DNA from: Pseudomonadota bacterium
GTDB lineage: Bacteria > Pseudomonadota > Gammaproteobacteria > Steroidobacterales > Steroidobacteraceae
Direction of reading: 5' to 3'
Assembly: GCA_021805865.1 (NCBI GenBank)
Contig: JAJZDX010000032.1
Span: forward strand, 1 to 49,560
Length of the DNA: 49,560 nucleotides
Below are positions 24,444 through 33,552 of this stretch, piece after piece. The position numbers and the translations under genes are program-made. The notes beneath the pieces are model-generated. The model worked only from the letters and a program-made list of their open reading frames with translations. It searched no databases and was not told the origin of the DNA. How positions within the stretch are numbered: position 1 is the stretch's first letter; each line of letters starts with the position of its first letter.

Positions 24444-26069
24444 CTACAGAGATTGATAGTTGGGTCCGGAGCCGCCCTCCGGCGGGGTCCAGTCGATGAT
24501 GCCGTAAGGGTCCTTGATGTCGCAGGCCTTGCAGTGCACGCAGTTGGCGGCGTTGATCTGCAGGCGCTTGCCACCGCTGCCGTCATCGACCATCTCGTAG
24601 ACGTTGGCCGGGCAGAAGAGCGTGCAGGGGTTGGCAAACTCCCGGGCGCAGGCTCCGGAGCAGATGGAGGTGTCGCGCACCTTCAGGTGCGCCGGCTGGC
24701 TCTCGTCGTGGCTGGTCGAGGCGAAGAACACCGAAGCCAGCCGGTCGCGGGGAGGGAGCGTACGCTCCACCCAGCCGCGCGGCGGGGAGTCGTATTCGGA
24801 CAGCTGCTTCAGGCGCTCATGGTCCGGCACGGCGTTCTTGAGCGTCCAGGGTGTGCGCCCGCCGGTGAGCACTTCGAGGCCCGAGTTCGCGAGACCCCAC
24901 CACAAGCCGCGCTTGAAGCCGGGCTTGAAGTTGCGTACGGCGCGCAGTTCCCTGCCGCCCGCCGAGGCGCGCCAGCGCGCATCGAAACCCTCGGGCGAGC
25001 CGGTCTCGGCCAGGTGCTCGGCGGCCAGCATGCCGGAGCGGATCGCCTGGTGAACGCCTTTGATCTTCGGCACGTTGACCCCGCCGGCGGCATCGCCGAT
25101 CAGCATCGCCCCCGGCATCGTAAGGCGAGGGATCGACTGCCAGCCGCCCGCGGCGATGGTGCGCGCGCCTGCGGCGAGAATCTCTCCGCCCTCGAGGAAA
25201 GGTTTGATCGCCGGGTGGTGCTTGAATTGCTGGAAGGCCTCGAAGGGGAAGAAGCGCGGGTCCTGGTAGTCGAGCCCGACCACGAAGCCGACATACGCGC
25301 GATTCTGATCCAGGTGGTAGATGAAGCTGCCGCCGTAGGTATGCGAGTCGACCGGCCAGCCTACGGTGTGCTGGATCAGCCCCGGTCGCACCCGGCCCTC
25401 GGGCAGCTGCCACAACTCTTTCATCCCCAAGCCGTAGGTCTGCGGGCAGCTGTCGGCGTCGAGTTTGAAACGGCGGATCAGCTGCTTGGCGAGGCTCCCC
25501 CGCGCCCCCTCCGCCACGATGGTGGTGCGGGCACGGATCTCGGCGCCGGGGGCGTAGTTCGGTCCGGGCTCCCCGGACTTATCGAGGCCGAAATCGCCGA
25601 GCCGCGCGCCGGCCACCGCGCCCTCCGGCGTGAACAACGCCTGCGCCGCGGCAAAGCCGGGGAAGATGTCGACGCCGAGGCTCTCGGCCTTGCTCGCGAG
25701 CCAGGGGGTGAGCAGGCCAAGCGAAACGATGAAGTTGCCGCGGTTGTGCAGCTGTGGCGGCAGGGGCAGCTTTACGCTGCCCGTGCGGGTGAGCAATCTC
25801 AGCTCATCCTGAGTCGCCGGAACACAGATGCCGGGTGGAGATTGCCGCCATTCCGGTGCCAGCGCATCGAGCGGCCCCGGCTCGATGACCGCGCCCGAGA
25901 GCGCGTGCGCGCCGACGGCCGAGGCCTTGTCCAGCAGGCAGATATTGAGATCGGGCTTCAACTGCTTCAGTCGGATGGCGCAGGCGAGGCCCGCGGGGCC
26001 GGCCCCCACGATGACGACGTCATATTCCATGACGTCGCGCTCGACAACCGCCGTGTTCTGGGGGTTCAT
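24444..26069 (-). CDS. Electron-transfer flavoprotein-ubiquinone oxidoreductase
   Basis: At 541 aa, the family's length. The N-terminal FAD-binding motif VIVGAGPAGLACAIRLKQ is present, as are the ETF-QO blocks GMKELWQLPEGRVRPGLIQHTVGWPVD and GGWQSIPRLTMPGAMLIGDAAGGVNVPKIKGVHQAIRSG. The C-terminal ferredoxin domain supplies 4Fe-4S ligands in CTLFCPANVYEM and CVHCKACDIKDP. It passes electrons from acyl-CoA dehydrogenases via ETF to ubiquinone at the inner membrane. Its start overlaps the SDR stop (ATGA at 26066-26069), so the two are translationally coupled. ETF subunits themselves are not in the window. Confidence 0.96.
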   Translation of the reverse strand: MNPQNTAVVERDVMEYDVVIVGAGPAGLACAIRLKQLKPDLNICLLDKASAVGAHALSGAVIEPGPLDALAPEWRQSPPGICVPATQDELRLLTRTGSVKLPLPPQLHNRGNFIVSLGLLTPWLASKAESLGVDIFPGFAAAQALFTPEGAVAGARLGDFGLDKSGEPGPNYAPGAEIRARTTIVAEGARGSLAKQLIRRFKLDADSCPQTYGLGMKELWQLPEGRVRPGLIQHTVGWPVDSHTYGGSFIYHLDQNRAYVGFVVGLDYQDPRFFPFEAFQQFKHHPAIKPFLEGGEILAAGARTIAAGGWQSIPRLTMPGAMLIGDAAGGVNVPKIKGVHQAIRSGMLAAEHLAETGSPEGFDARWRASAGGRELRAVRNFKPGFKRGLWWGLANSGLEVLTGGRTPWTLKNAVPDHERLKQLSEYDSPPRGWVERTLPPRDRLASVFFASTSHDESQPAHLKVRDTSICSGACAREFANPCTLFCPANVYEMVDDGSGGKRLQINAANCVHCKACDIKDPYGIIDWTPPEGGSGPNYQSL

Positions 26070-26833
26070 TGCGCTTGCATCCGCACCGCGCCGTCGAGGC
26101 GGATGGTTTCGCCGTTGAGCATCGGGATCTCGAACGCCGCGACGACGAGCTGCGCGAACTCTTCCGGTTTGCCGAGCCGGCGGGGAAAGGGGATCTGGCT
26201 GGCGAGCGAGGCTTGGATTTCGGGCGTCATGGAATCGACCATGGGAGTGTGGAAGATGCCGGGCGCGATCGACAGGCAGCGGATGCCGAAGCGAGCCAGC
26301 TCCCGGGCGATGGGCAGCGTCATGCCGGCCAGTCCCGCCTTGGTGGCCGAGTAGGCCGCCTGGCCGATCTGGCCCTCGAATGCCGCCACGGACGAGGTAT
26401 GCACCAGCAGTCCCCGTTCGCCGTCCGGGGTAGGCTCATTGGCCTGCATCTGGCTCGCCGCCGCCTTGTCGCAGAGAAAGGTGCCGATGAGATTGACGTG
26501 CACCACCCGGGTGAAAAATTCACCCGCCATCGGGCCGTTCTTGCCGAGCACTCGGCCGGCACCGATCACCCCGGCGCAGTTGACCAGCAGATTCAGCCCC
26601 CCCATGCGCTCCCGAGCGGCCGCCATGGCGGAGTTGACCTGCGCTTCGGCGGTGACGTCGCAGCGGATGAACCCGGAGCTGGGGCCGAGCGCCTCAGCCG
26701 CGGCGAGCCCGGGGCCCTCCTGCACGTCCAGCATGACAACCTTCGCCCCCAGCGAGACCAGGCGGGATGCCACGGCGTGACCGAGCCCGGAAGCGCCGCC
26801 GGTCACGACGGCGCGAGCGTCTTGGATCTTCAT
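26066..26833 (-). CDS. Short-chain 3-hydroxyacyl-CoA dehydrogenase (type II-like SDR)
   Basis: At 255 aa it is a classical SDR. It has TGGASGLG near residues 11-18, the NNAG-equivalent LLVNCAG, catalytic Ser in VHTSSVAAFEG and YSATK. The whole resembles the HSD17B10/3-hydroxyacyl-CoA dehydrogenase type II group: VVHVNLIGTFLCDKAAASQM, IARELARFGIRCLSIAPGIFHTPMV and the end MLNGETIRLDGAVRM. The likely reaction is NAD-dependent oxidation of short or 2-methyl 3-hydroxyacyl-CoA in beta-oxidation or isoleucine degradation. It is coupled to ETF-QO by a 4-base overlap and preceded by a 177-bp gap with hairpins after the thiolase gene. Confidence 0.88.
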   Translation of the reverse strand: MKIQDARAVVTGGASGLGHAVASRLVSLGAKVVMLDVQEGPGLAAAEALGPSSGFIRCDVTAEAQVNSAMAAARERMGGLNLLVNCAGVIGAGRVLGKNGPMAGEFFTRVVHVNLIGTFLCDKAAASQMQANEPTPDGERGLLVHTSSVAAFEGQIGQAAYSATKAGLAGMTLPIARELARFGIRCLSIAPGIFHTPMVDSMTPEIQASLASQIPFPRRLGKPEEFAQLVVAAFEIPMLNGETIRLDGAVRMQAQ

Positions 26834-26885
26834 GTGTCCCCCACGTTCAAGGCGCTGAATCCGGGTATCCCGCCCGTCTCAGCGC

Positions 26886-26938
26886 AGCAACGGGCAACCG
26901 GGGCGACTTCTCCCCGTTGCTCGCCGCCTGCGGCGGCG
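26886..26938 (-). terminator. Two hairpins between the thiolase and SDR genes
   Basis: AGCAACGGG (26886-26894) pairs with CCCGTTGCT (26913-26921) around an 18-base loop. A CGCCGC/GCGGCG stem-loop follows (about 26922-26938). They lie in the 177-bp gap after thiolase, where an attenuator or partial terminator would separate tetR-thiolase from the SDR-ETF-QO-AACS-zapE run. Confidence 0.4.
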
Positions 26939-27010
26939 GGCACATCCTGCGCCTATGCTCATGCCTGCGAGTCGCCTGAAGCGATGAGCCACCATTGCCC
27001 ATCCGGTAGT

Positions 27011-28189
27011 TTAGCGGATCATCTCGATTGCGACGGCTACGGCTTCACCGCCACCGATGCACAGGGTGGCGATGCCCCGCTTTCCGCCGCGGCGATGCAG
27101 CGCGTGCAGCAGTGTGGTGAGAATTCTCGCCCCGGTGGCCCCCAGTGGATGGCCGAGCGCGCAGGCGCCCCCGTTGACGTTGACCCGGGCAGGATCGAGC
27201 TCGAGCTCTCGCATGGCGGCCAGCGTCACTGTTGCGAATGCCTCATTGATCTCATACAGGTCGACGTCCCGGGGCTGCCAGCCCACCTGAGCGAGGACCT
27301 TGCGCACCGCGCCCACGGGCGCGGTGGTAAACCATTCCGGCTCCTGTGCGTGGCTGGCCTGGGCGAGGATCCGGGCGAGCGGCTGCACCCCGAGAGACTG
27401 CGCCGCGGAGCCGCTCATGACCACTAGCGCCGCGGCGCCATCGGCGATCGAGGAGGCGCTGGCGGCGGTGACGGTGCCGTCCTTGCCGAAGGCGGGCCGG
27501 AGCGAGGGGATTTTGCGTACGTCGCAGGTTCCGGGGGTCTCATCCCGCGCCACGGTCGCTTCCCCCTTGCGGCCCTTGACGGTGACCGGGACGATCTCGG
27601 CGTCAAAGGCGCCTTCCACGGCGGTGATCGCTCTTCGCACCGATTCCGCGGCAAACGCATCCTGCTGCTCGCGCGTGAAGCCGTAGCGGGCGGCGGTGGC
27701 ATCCGCGAAACAGCCCATGAGCTTGCCGTCGAACGGGCTCTGCAGGCCGTCGAGGAACATGTGATCGATCACCTCGCCGTGGCCCAAGCGATAGCCCCCG
27801 CGGGCCTTCGGCAGCAGGTACGGTGCCTGGGTCATGGACTCGAAGCCTCCGGCGAGCACGACCTCTGCGCCACCGGCGCGAATCTGGTCGGCGGCCATCA
27901 TGACTGCCTTCAGTCCCGAGCCGCACATCTTGTTGATGGTGGTCGCCGGGGTGTCGAGCGGGATGCCGGCGCCGATGGCGGCCTGCCGGGCGGGTGCCTG
28001 ACCGAGCCCTGCGGGCAGCACACAGCCGAGGATGACCTCCTGCACGTCGGCTGCGCGGATCCCGGCGGCTTCGACGGCCGCCCGGGCCGCAGCGCTGCCG
28101 AGCTGAGGGGCGGTGAGGGGAGCAAGGGCGCCCTGAAACGCACCGAGGGGCGTACGTTTGGCGGCGGCGATGACGATTTCAGATGGCAT
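27011..28189 (-). CDS. Acetyl-CoA C-acyltransferase (thiolase)
   Basis: At 392 aa, full thiolase length. The nucleophile is Cys89 in NKMCGSGLKAV. The catalytic His is in NVNGGACALGHPLGATGAR, and the second Cys-His loop is GIATLCIGGGEAVAVAIE. The order matches biosynthetic/degradative thiolase II (acetoacetyl-CoA thiolase, AtoB/PhaA type). With acetoacetyl-CoA synthetase in the same strand run, cleavage of acetoacetyl-CoA to two acetyl-CoA is the simplest role. Start MPSEIVIAAAKRTPLG at 28189, 30 bp after the TetR stop, suggesting co-transcription with its regulator. Confidence 0.93.
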   Translation of the reverse strand: MPSEIVIAAAKRTPLGAFQGALAPLTAPQLGSAAARAAVEAAGIRAADVQEVILGCVLPAGLGQAPARQAAIGAGIPLDTPATTINKMCGSGLKAVMMAADQIRAGGAEVVLAGGFESMTQAPYLLPKARGGYRLGHGEVIDHMFLDGLQSPFDGKLMGCFADATAARYGFTREQQDAFAAESVRRAITAVEGAFDAEIVPVTVKGRKGEATVARDETPGTCDVRKIPSLRPAFGKDGTVTAASASSIADGAAALVVMSGSAAQSLGVQPLARILAQASHAQEPEWFTTAPVGAVRKVLAQVGWQPRDVDLYEINEAFATVTLAAMRELELDPARVNVNGGACALGHPLGATGARILTTLLHALHRRGGKRGIATLCIGGGEAVAVAIEMIR

Positions 28190-28219
28190 TGGGAATCCTC
28201 AATCTACGAATACGGTCGA

Positions 28220-28990
28220 TCAGCGGGCGAGCCGTGCGCTCACGTGGCGGGGCGGGCCCGCGCTCTCGGTGCACGGGCGCGGAGTGAGCCCGCTTTCGAA
28301 AACCGAGATGAATGCCTCGGCAATCTGCGCGCCGCTCAGCGACTGGCTCTCGCGGTACCAGTGGGCGATCCAGTTGAGCGCTCCGGCGAGCGCGAACGCG
28401 GTCATTTTCGGGTCGCAGGCGTGGATGGAGCCGTCCTGCATCCCCTCGCGCAGCAGGCGCCGGACTCCCTGGTCGATTTCGGACTTCAGGGCCTTGATGT
28501 GACCGCTCATGGCGGGTGAGAGGTCCTGGTCCTCGGCGCGCACCATGCACCAGCCGAACTCCGAGGCGACAGCCTGGCCGTAGTGGCGCAGCACCGCCTT
28601 CAAGCGCTCGCGCGCCGGAGCCTTCATCAGCCGCGCCTCGTGAAAGGCGGCGCGGATCGGCTCGATGCCGGCCACGAAACACTCGAACAGCAACTGCTCT
28701 TTGTTGGATACGTAGTAGTAGACGGTGGGCTTGCTGACCTCGAGTGCCGCGGCGATATCGTCCAGCGAGGTGTTGTGGTAGCCCTTGCGGTTGAAGGCAT
28801 GGGCGGCGGCGCGGATCACCGCCTCGCGCTTGATCTGCCGGTCGCGCAGCCGCTCGCGGCTCGCGCGCCACGGCGAGTCGCGCAGTGGCGCCCGGGCGGC
28901 GGAAGGGCAGGTGGAGGATCCCTCCCGAGGCGCATCGGGCGCGGCCTTGCCACGGGCGGGGCTCGCGGATTTGCGGCGGATGGTTGGCAT
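28220..28990 (-). CDS. TetR-family transcriptional regulator
   Basis: The start MPTIRRKSASPARG at 28990 gives 256 aa. An unusually long basic, disordered N-terminal tail of about 50 residues precedes the TetR helix-turn-helix: AVIRAAAHAFNRKGYHNTSLDDIAAALEVSKPTVYYYVSNKEQLLFECF. The C-terminal ligand domain is generic. It is first in a run with thiolase and is divergent from icmF, so it most likely controls both directions from the 258-bp gap, sensing an acyl-CoA. Related regulators accompany icmF and acyl-CoA genes in other proteobacteria. A longer open frame to 29197 is rejected because it would cover the icmF promoter. Confidence 0.88.
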   Translation of the reverse strand: MPTIRRKSASPARGKAAPDAPREGSSTCPSAARAPLRDSPWRASRERLRDRQIKREAVIRAAAHAFNRKGYHNTSLDDIAAALEVSKPTVYYYVSNKEQLLFECFVAGIEPIRAAFHEARLMKAPARERLKAVLRHYGQAVASEFGWCMVRAEDQDLSPAMSGHIKALKSEIDQGVRRLLREGMQDGSIHACDPKMTAFALAGALNWIAHWYRESQSLSGAQIAEAFISVFESGLTPRPCTESAGPPRHVSARLAR

Positions 28991-29154
28991 GTCGCTTACA
29001 GGGGCCTCTGGACCGGTTGCGGCACGTGGCCCCGGGAATCCCCAGTATAGCGTCGGCGTATATGCCGTGCGCGGTGGATCGATGCACCCGCCGGGACGAT
29101 ACGGTGTTTCCCGAGGCCGGGCGCGGGCCGGATCGCACCGGGCGGGCGGGTGCG

Positions 29155-29184
29155 TTGACCACTCCCGGGAGCATGCATCATACT
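29155..29184 (+). promoter_or_regulatory. Sigma70-like promoter upstream of icmF
   Basis: TTGACC (29155-29160) and CATACT (29179-29184) are spaced by 18 bases. The spacer contains CCCGGG and GCATGC palindromes, possible operator half-sites for the divergent TetR regulator. Transcription would start about 55 bases before the icmF ATG. Confidence 0.45.
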
Positions 29185-29248
29185 CGTGGGTAACCATCCT
29201 ACCGGTGCGTAAAGACCGCTTTCGCGTCGCGCGCCCAGAGAGCCGCCC

Positions 29249-32200
29249 ATGCCGCCCAAGCCCTCAAGCGCCGCTCGTCCTCGCCAGGTCGAGCAGCCGG
29301 TCCCCGAGCGCCCTCAGCGGCCGCTGCGGTTCGTCTCCGCCGCCTCGCTCTTCGACGGCCACGATGCCGCGATCAACATGATTCGCCGGCTGCTGCAGGC
29401 GCACGGCGCCGAGGTGGTGCACCTCGGCCACAACCGCAGCGTCGCGGAGATCGTGCGCGCGGCCATTCAGGAGGATGCGGATGCGATCGCGGCCAGCTCT
29501 TATCAAGGCGGGCACAACGAGTATTTCGCGTACATGGTGGACATGCTGCGCGAGCGCGGCTGCCCGCACATCCGGGTCGTGGTCGGTGGCGGGGGGACGA
29601 TTGCGCCTCAGGAGATCGAGGCGCTGGAGCGCTATGGGGTGGAGCGCATCTACACGCCCGAGGACGGCCGCAGGCTCGGGCTGGATGGCATGATCGAGGA
29701 TGTCTTCGGCCGGGTTCGCTCGGCCGGCCGGCCCGCCTACGAGATGCGCATCCTGAACACTCGCGACCCCGTTCAGATCGCGCGCGCCATCACGGTGCTT
29801 GAGAATGACGAATCGGCTCAAGCCGAGGCTGAGCAGACTCGCCAGGCCATCCGGCGCTCCCCGAGCCGGGTGCCGGTGATCGGCATCACCGGCAGCGGCG
29901 GCGCCGGCAAGTCGAGCCTGACCGACGAGCTGCTCGCACGGCTCCTGCGCCACTTCCCCGGCCGGCAGATCGCCGTGGCGGCCATGGACCCGACTCGCCG
30001 CCGCAGCGGCGGGGCGCTGCTCGGGGACCGAATCCGCATGAACAGCCTCTCCTCGGAGAATATCTTCATGCGCTCGCTGGCCACCCGCCGGCAGCATTTG
30101 GCGACCGCCGCGGTGCTGAAGGACGTGATCCAGCTCTATCAGGCGGCGGGATTCGACCTCATCATTGTCGAGACCGCCGGCACCGGACAGGCCGACACCG
30201 AGATCGTCGATCTGGTGGACGTGTCGATGTACGTGATGACCGGCGAATACGGCGCGGCAAGCCAGCTGGAAAAGATCGATATGCTGGACTATGCCGATCT
30301 GATCGCGCTCAACAAGAGCGACAAGCGGGGCGCAGCCGACAGCTTGCGCGACGTGTGCAAGCAGTGGCGCCGCAACCACTCCCATGCGCTGCTCGCCGAC
30401 GCGGATCTACCGGTTTACCCCACCGTCGCCAGCCGCTTCAACGATCCGGGCGTCAACCGGCTTTTCGCCGCCCTTTGCCGGGTGCTTGCCGAGAGACGCA
30501 TCGGTGCAGGGATCTGGGAGGTGTCCGACCCGGGCCCGGTGGACATCACGCCGCGCGAGCCGCTGATCCCCGGCGCGCGGATACGCTACCTGTCGGAGAT
30601 CGCGCGCAATGGCCGCGAGGCGCATGCGGACATCGAGCGCCGCGCGGACGCGGCGCAGCGGGCGCACGGCCTGTACCAGTCTCTTGAGGCGCTCGGGGAC
30701 GCACTGCTTCCGGAGCCGCTCGGTCCGTATCCGCAGTCGGCGCTGGACGAGGCGCCCGATGCGACGCGCCGGCAGCTGCGGGCTGCCTACAATGGGGCGC
30801 TCGAGCAGATCGGCACCGCGGGGGTCGGCGAGCTCAAAGCCTGGCCGCCGCGTGTGCGAGCCGCCACGGAGGACACCTATTCTTACCAAGTCAGGGACCG
30901 GCAGATCACGGGCGAGAACTATACCGAGACGCTCTCGCGCCAGCGGGTGCCGAAGATCGCCGTACCGCGCTTCAAGGACTGGGGCGAGCAGCTGCGTTTC
31001 ATCGGGCGCGAGAACCTTCCCGGCTCCTTCCCCTACACCGGCGGCGTCTATCCCTATCGGCGCGAGGCCGAGGATCCCACGCGCATGTTCGCCGGCGAGG
31101 GCGCGCCGGAGCGGACCAACCGCCGCTTCCACTACCTGGCGCGCGGCCACAACGCGGTGCGGCTGTCGACCGCCTTCGATTCGACGACGCTGTACGGCGA
31201 GGATCCCGACACACGGCCCGACATCTACGGACGCACAGGCAACTCGGGCGTGTCGGTGGCTACACTCGATGACATGAAGAAGCTCTATTCGGGCTTCGAT
31301 CTCGCCCTGCCCTCCACCTCGGTGTCCATGACCATCAATGGCCCGGCGCCGATGATTCTCGCGATGTTCATGAACACGGCGATCGATCAGCGCATCGAGC
31401 GCCACCTGCGCTCCGAGGGGCGATGGAGCGAGGCGCAACGGCGCATCGAGGCGCTGCACCGGGCGGTCGCGCAACGCGGCATTGCCTCGCCCGCCTATCG
31501 TGGCGAGCTGCCTGCGGGCCACGATGGCTCCGGACTCGCGCTTCTCGGGGTGAGCGGCGATCAGCTCATCGAGCCGGAGCTCTACGAGCGCATCAAGTCC
31601 GAGACGCTCGGCGCCGTGCGCGGCACCGTGCAGGCGGACATCCTGAAGGAGGACCAGGCGCAGAACACCTGCATCTTCTCGACGGAGTTCGCGCTGCGCA
31701 TGATGGGCGATGTGCAGCAGTACTTCACCGAGCGGCGGGTGAGGAATTTCTACTCGGTGTCGATCTCGGGCTACCACATCGCCGAGGCCGGAGCCAACCC
31801 GGTCTCGCAGCTCGCCTTCACCCTCGCCAACGGTTTCACCATCGTCGAGTACTACCTCGCCCGCGGCATGAGCATCGATGACTTCGCTCCCAACCTGTCG
31901 TTCTTTTTCTCCAACGGCATGGACCCGGAGTACGCGGTCATCGGTCGGGTCGCACGCCGCATCTGGGCGCGCGCCATGCGCGATGTGTACCATGCCGGGC
32001 CGCGAAGCCAGATGCTGAAGTACCACGTGCAGACCTCGGGGCGCAGCCTCCATGCCCGTGAGATCGCATTCAACGACATCCGCACCACGCTGCAGGCGAT
32101 GTACGCGCTGTTCGACAGCTGCAACAGCCTGCACACCAACGCCTACGACGAGGCGCTCACCACCCCGACCGAGGAGAGCGTGCGCCGCGCGGTGGCCATC

Positions 32201-32722
32201 CAGCTCATCATCAACCGCGAACTGGGACTCAACAAGACGCAGAATCCGTGGCAGGGCTCGTTCGCGCTCGAATACCTGACCGATCTGCTCGAGGAGGCGG
32301 TGTACCGGGAATTCGATGCCTTGAGCGAGCGCGGCGGGGTGCTCGGCGCCATGGAAACGATGTATCAGCGGGGCAAGATCCAGGAAGAATCGCTCGACTA
32401 CGAGAGAAGGAAGCACGACGGGAGCCTGCCCATCATCGGTGTCAACACCTTCCTGTCAGGCTCCGACGGCGTCCGCGAGCATACGCACGCCGAGCTCATC
32501 CGCTCGACGGAGGAGGAGAAGCAGGCGCAGGTGGCGGCCGTGCGCGCCTTTCAAGAGCGCAACGCCGGGCGCTCGCCAGAGGCCCTCGGGCGGCTGCAGG
32601 CGGCCGCGTGCGCCGGCGGCAACGTGTTCGCCGAGCTGATGGAGACGGTCAAGAGCTGCTCTCTGGGGCAGATCTCGCACGCTCTGTATGGAGTGGGTGG
32701 GCGCTATCGGCGAAACATGTGA
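29249..32722 (+). CDS. icmF: Fused isobutyryl-CoA mutase (IcmF), B12-dependent
   Basis: This is 1157 aa with three parts in IcmF order. First is a cobalamin-binding domain (about 27-155) with SLFDGHDAAINMI. Then comes a MeaI-type G-protein chaperone with Walker A GSGGAGKSS (Lys221) and NKSD (about 354). Last is the mutase large domain (about 560-1130; FDSTTLYGEDPDTRPDIYGRTGNSG, SVSMTINGPAPMILAMFMN). It interconverts isobutyryl- and butyryl-CoA (or related branched pairs) by radical chemistry. The Gln typical of IcmF is at 805 (EDQAQNTCIF; methylmalonyl-CoA mutase has Arg). The other selectivity region reads GVYPY (Tyr601). The C-terminus overlaps the convergent plsC gene by 74 bp. The start is divergent from tetR. 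Confidence 0.93.
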   Translation: MPPKPSSAARPRQVEQPVPERPQRPLRFVSAASLFDGHDAAINMIRRLLQAHGAEVVHLGHNRSVAEIVRAAIQEDADAIAASSYQGGHNEYFAYMVDMLRERGCPHIRVVVGGGGTIAPQEIEALERYGVERIYTPEDGRRLGLDGMIEDVFGRVRSAGRPAYEMRILNTRDPVQIARAITVLENDESAQAEAEQTRQAIRRSPSRVPVIGITGSGGAGKSSLTDELLARLLRHFPGRQIAVAAMDPTRRRSGGALLGDRIRMNSLSSENIFMRSLATRRQHLATAAVLKDVIQLYQAAGFDLIIVETAGTGQADTEIVDLVDVSMYVMTGEYGAASQLEKIDMLDYADLIALNKSDKRGAADSLRDVCKQWRRNHSHALLADADLPVYPTVASRFNDPGVNRLFAALCRVLAERRIGAGIWEVSDPGPVDITPREPLIPGARIRYLSEIARNGREAHADIERRADAAQRAHGLYQSLEALGDALLPEPLGPYPQSALDEAPDATRRQLRAAYNGALEQIGTAGVGELKAWPPRVRAATEDTYSYQVRDRQITGENYTETLSRQRVPKIAVPRFKDWGEQLRFIGRENLPGSFPYTGGVYPYRREAEDPTRMFAGEGAPERTNRRFHYLARGHNAVRLSTAFDSTTLYGEDPDTRPDIYGRTGNSGVSVATLDDMKKLYSGFDLALPSTSVSMTINGPAPMILAMFMNTAIDQRIERHLRSEGRWSEAQRRIEALHRAVAQRGIASPAYRGELPAGHDGSGLALLGVSGDQLIEPELYERIKSETLGAVRGTVQADILKEDQAQNTCIFSTEFALRMMGDVQQYFTERRVRNFYSVSISGYHIAEAGANPVSQLAFTLANGFTIVEYYLARGMSIDDFAPNLSFFFSNGMDPEYAVIGRVARRIWARAMRDVYHAGPRSQMLKYHVQTSGRSLHAREIAFNDIRTTLQAMYALFDSCNSLHTNAYDEALTTPTEESVRRAVAIQLIINRELGLNKTQNPWQGSFALEYLTDLLEEAVYREFDALSERGGVLGAMETMYQRGKIQEESLDYERRKHDGSLPIIGVNTFLSGSDGVREHTHAELIRSTEEEKQAQVAAVRAFQERNAGRSPEALGRLQAAACAGGNVFAELMETVKSCSLGQISHALYGVGGRYRRNM

Positions 32723-33479
32723 GATCCGGCTCGCCGAGCTTGGCCAGGATCGCTTCCCGCGCCCGCTCGCGCAGCAGCGCCGCGTTGTGCGCCGGTGCTC
32801 CCGGCGGGATCGGGATCGGGGGCAGGATCGACACCTCGATCCGCACCGGTCGGGGCAGATTGCCGCGCGGGGACAGGGCGGAGCGGGTGCCTTGCACCAC
32901 CACAGGTACGATCGGGCAGCCGGCGCGGGCGGCCGTCGTGAACGCACCGGCGTGGAATTTCAGCAGCCCCGGCTCGGCGGTGAACGTGCCTTCCGGGAAA
33001 AACACCAGGGAATGACCGTTGGTGGCGTTGCGCAGTACGCGCAACGCGTCCGCGGCGCCGCGTTTGCGGTCGAAGCGCTCGACGAACTCCGAGCCGATGC
33101 GGTGCAGGAACCAGCCGGCGAGCGGTACGCCGGCCATCTCGCGCTTGATGACGAACCCGAAGCGGGGGGGAAGGGCGGCGGTGAATACCAGTCCGTCGAG
33201 GTAGCTTGCGTGGTTGGCGACGATCACACACTGTCCCGCCGGCAGCTGATCGAGGGCGCGGACGGTGAGCTTCATGCCCGCTCCCCAAAGGAAGGCGCGG
33301 GCGAGTGCCCGCGCGGCGCGCCGGCGCCGGCTGAGGCCCGGCAGCAGCAGGGCGGCCAGCGACACGGTCAGACCGACCAACAGAAACAGAGCAGTTGCGT
33401 AGAGCGCGTATGCGAGCCTGAGCGGAAGCAGGACATGGGTCCTGAGAGGTGAGGGGCGGTGGGGCGGCTCCTGGCGCAT
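32649..33479 (-). CDS. 1-acyl-sn-glycerol-3-phosphate acyltransferase (PlsC family)
   Basis: At 276 aa. An N-terminal membrane segment (LAYALYATALFLLVGLTVSLAALLLPGL) is followed by the acyltransferase motifs: NHASYLDG (block I, HxxxxD), then FVIKREMAGVPLAGWFLHRIGSEFVER (block II), LVFFPEGTF (block III) and GCPIVPVVVQGTRS (block IV). It makes phosphatidic acid from lysophosphatidic acid at the inner membrane. The C-terminal 25 residues (TCFADSAHPLHTERARSAPESSS and neighbours) are read antisense to the end of icmF. The frame may have been extended by loss of an earlier stop. It is divergent from xerD. Confidence 0.92.
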   Translation of the reverse strand: MRQEPPHRPSPLRTHVLLPLRLAYALYATALFLLVGLTVSLAALLLPGLSRRRRAARALARAFLWGAGMKLTVRALDQLPAGQCVIVANHASYLDGLVFTAALPPRFGFVIKREMAGVPLAGWFLHRIGSEFVERFDRKRGAADALRVLRNATNGHSLVFFPEGTFTAEPGLLKFHAGAFTTAARAGCPIVPVVVQGTRSALSPRGNLPRPVRIEVSILPPIPIPPGAPAHNAALLRERAREAILAKLGEPDLTCFADSAHPLHTERARSAPESSS

Positions 33480-33552
33480 GGTGGCTCGAGGTCAAACGGA
33501 CCGGTTGCGGACTGTGATCAGGTTCTCTATTACGTTAACTCTCGCATCCGAG

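Noticed and set aside
22514..26354. Two frames of more than 650 codons on the plus strand opposite acetoacetyl-CoA synthetase and ETF-QO
   Set aside because: Both are shadows of well-conserved minus-strand genes.
30407..32416. 669-codon open frame antisense to icmF
   Set aside because: The conserved mutase domains are on the plus strand; the antisense frame has no recognisable family.
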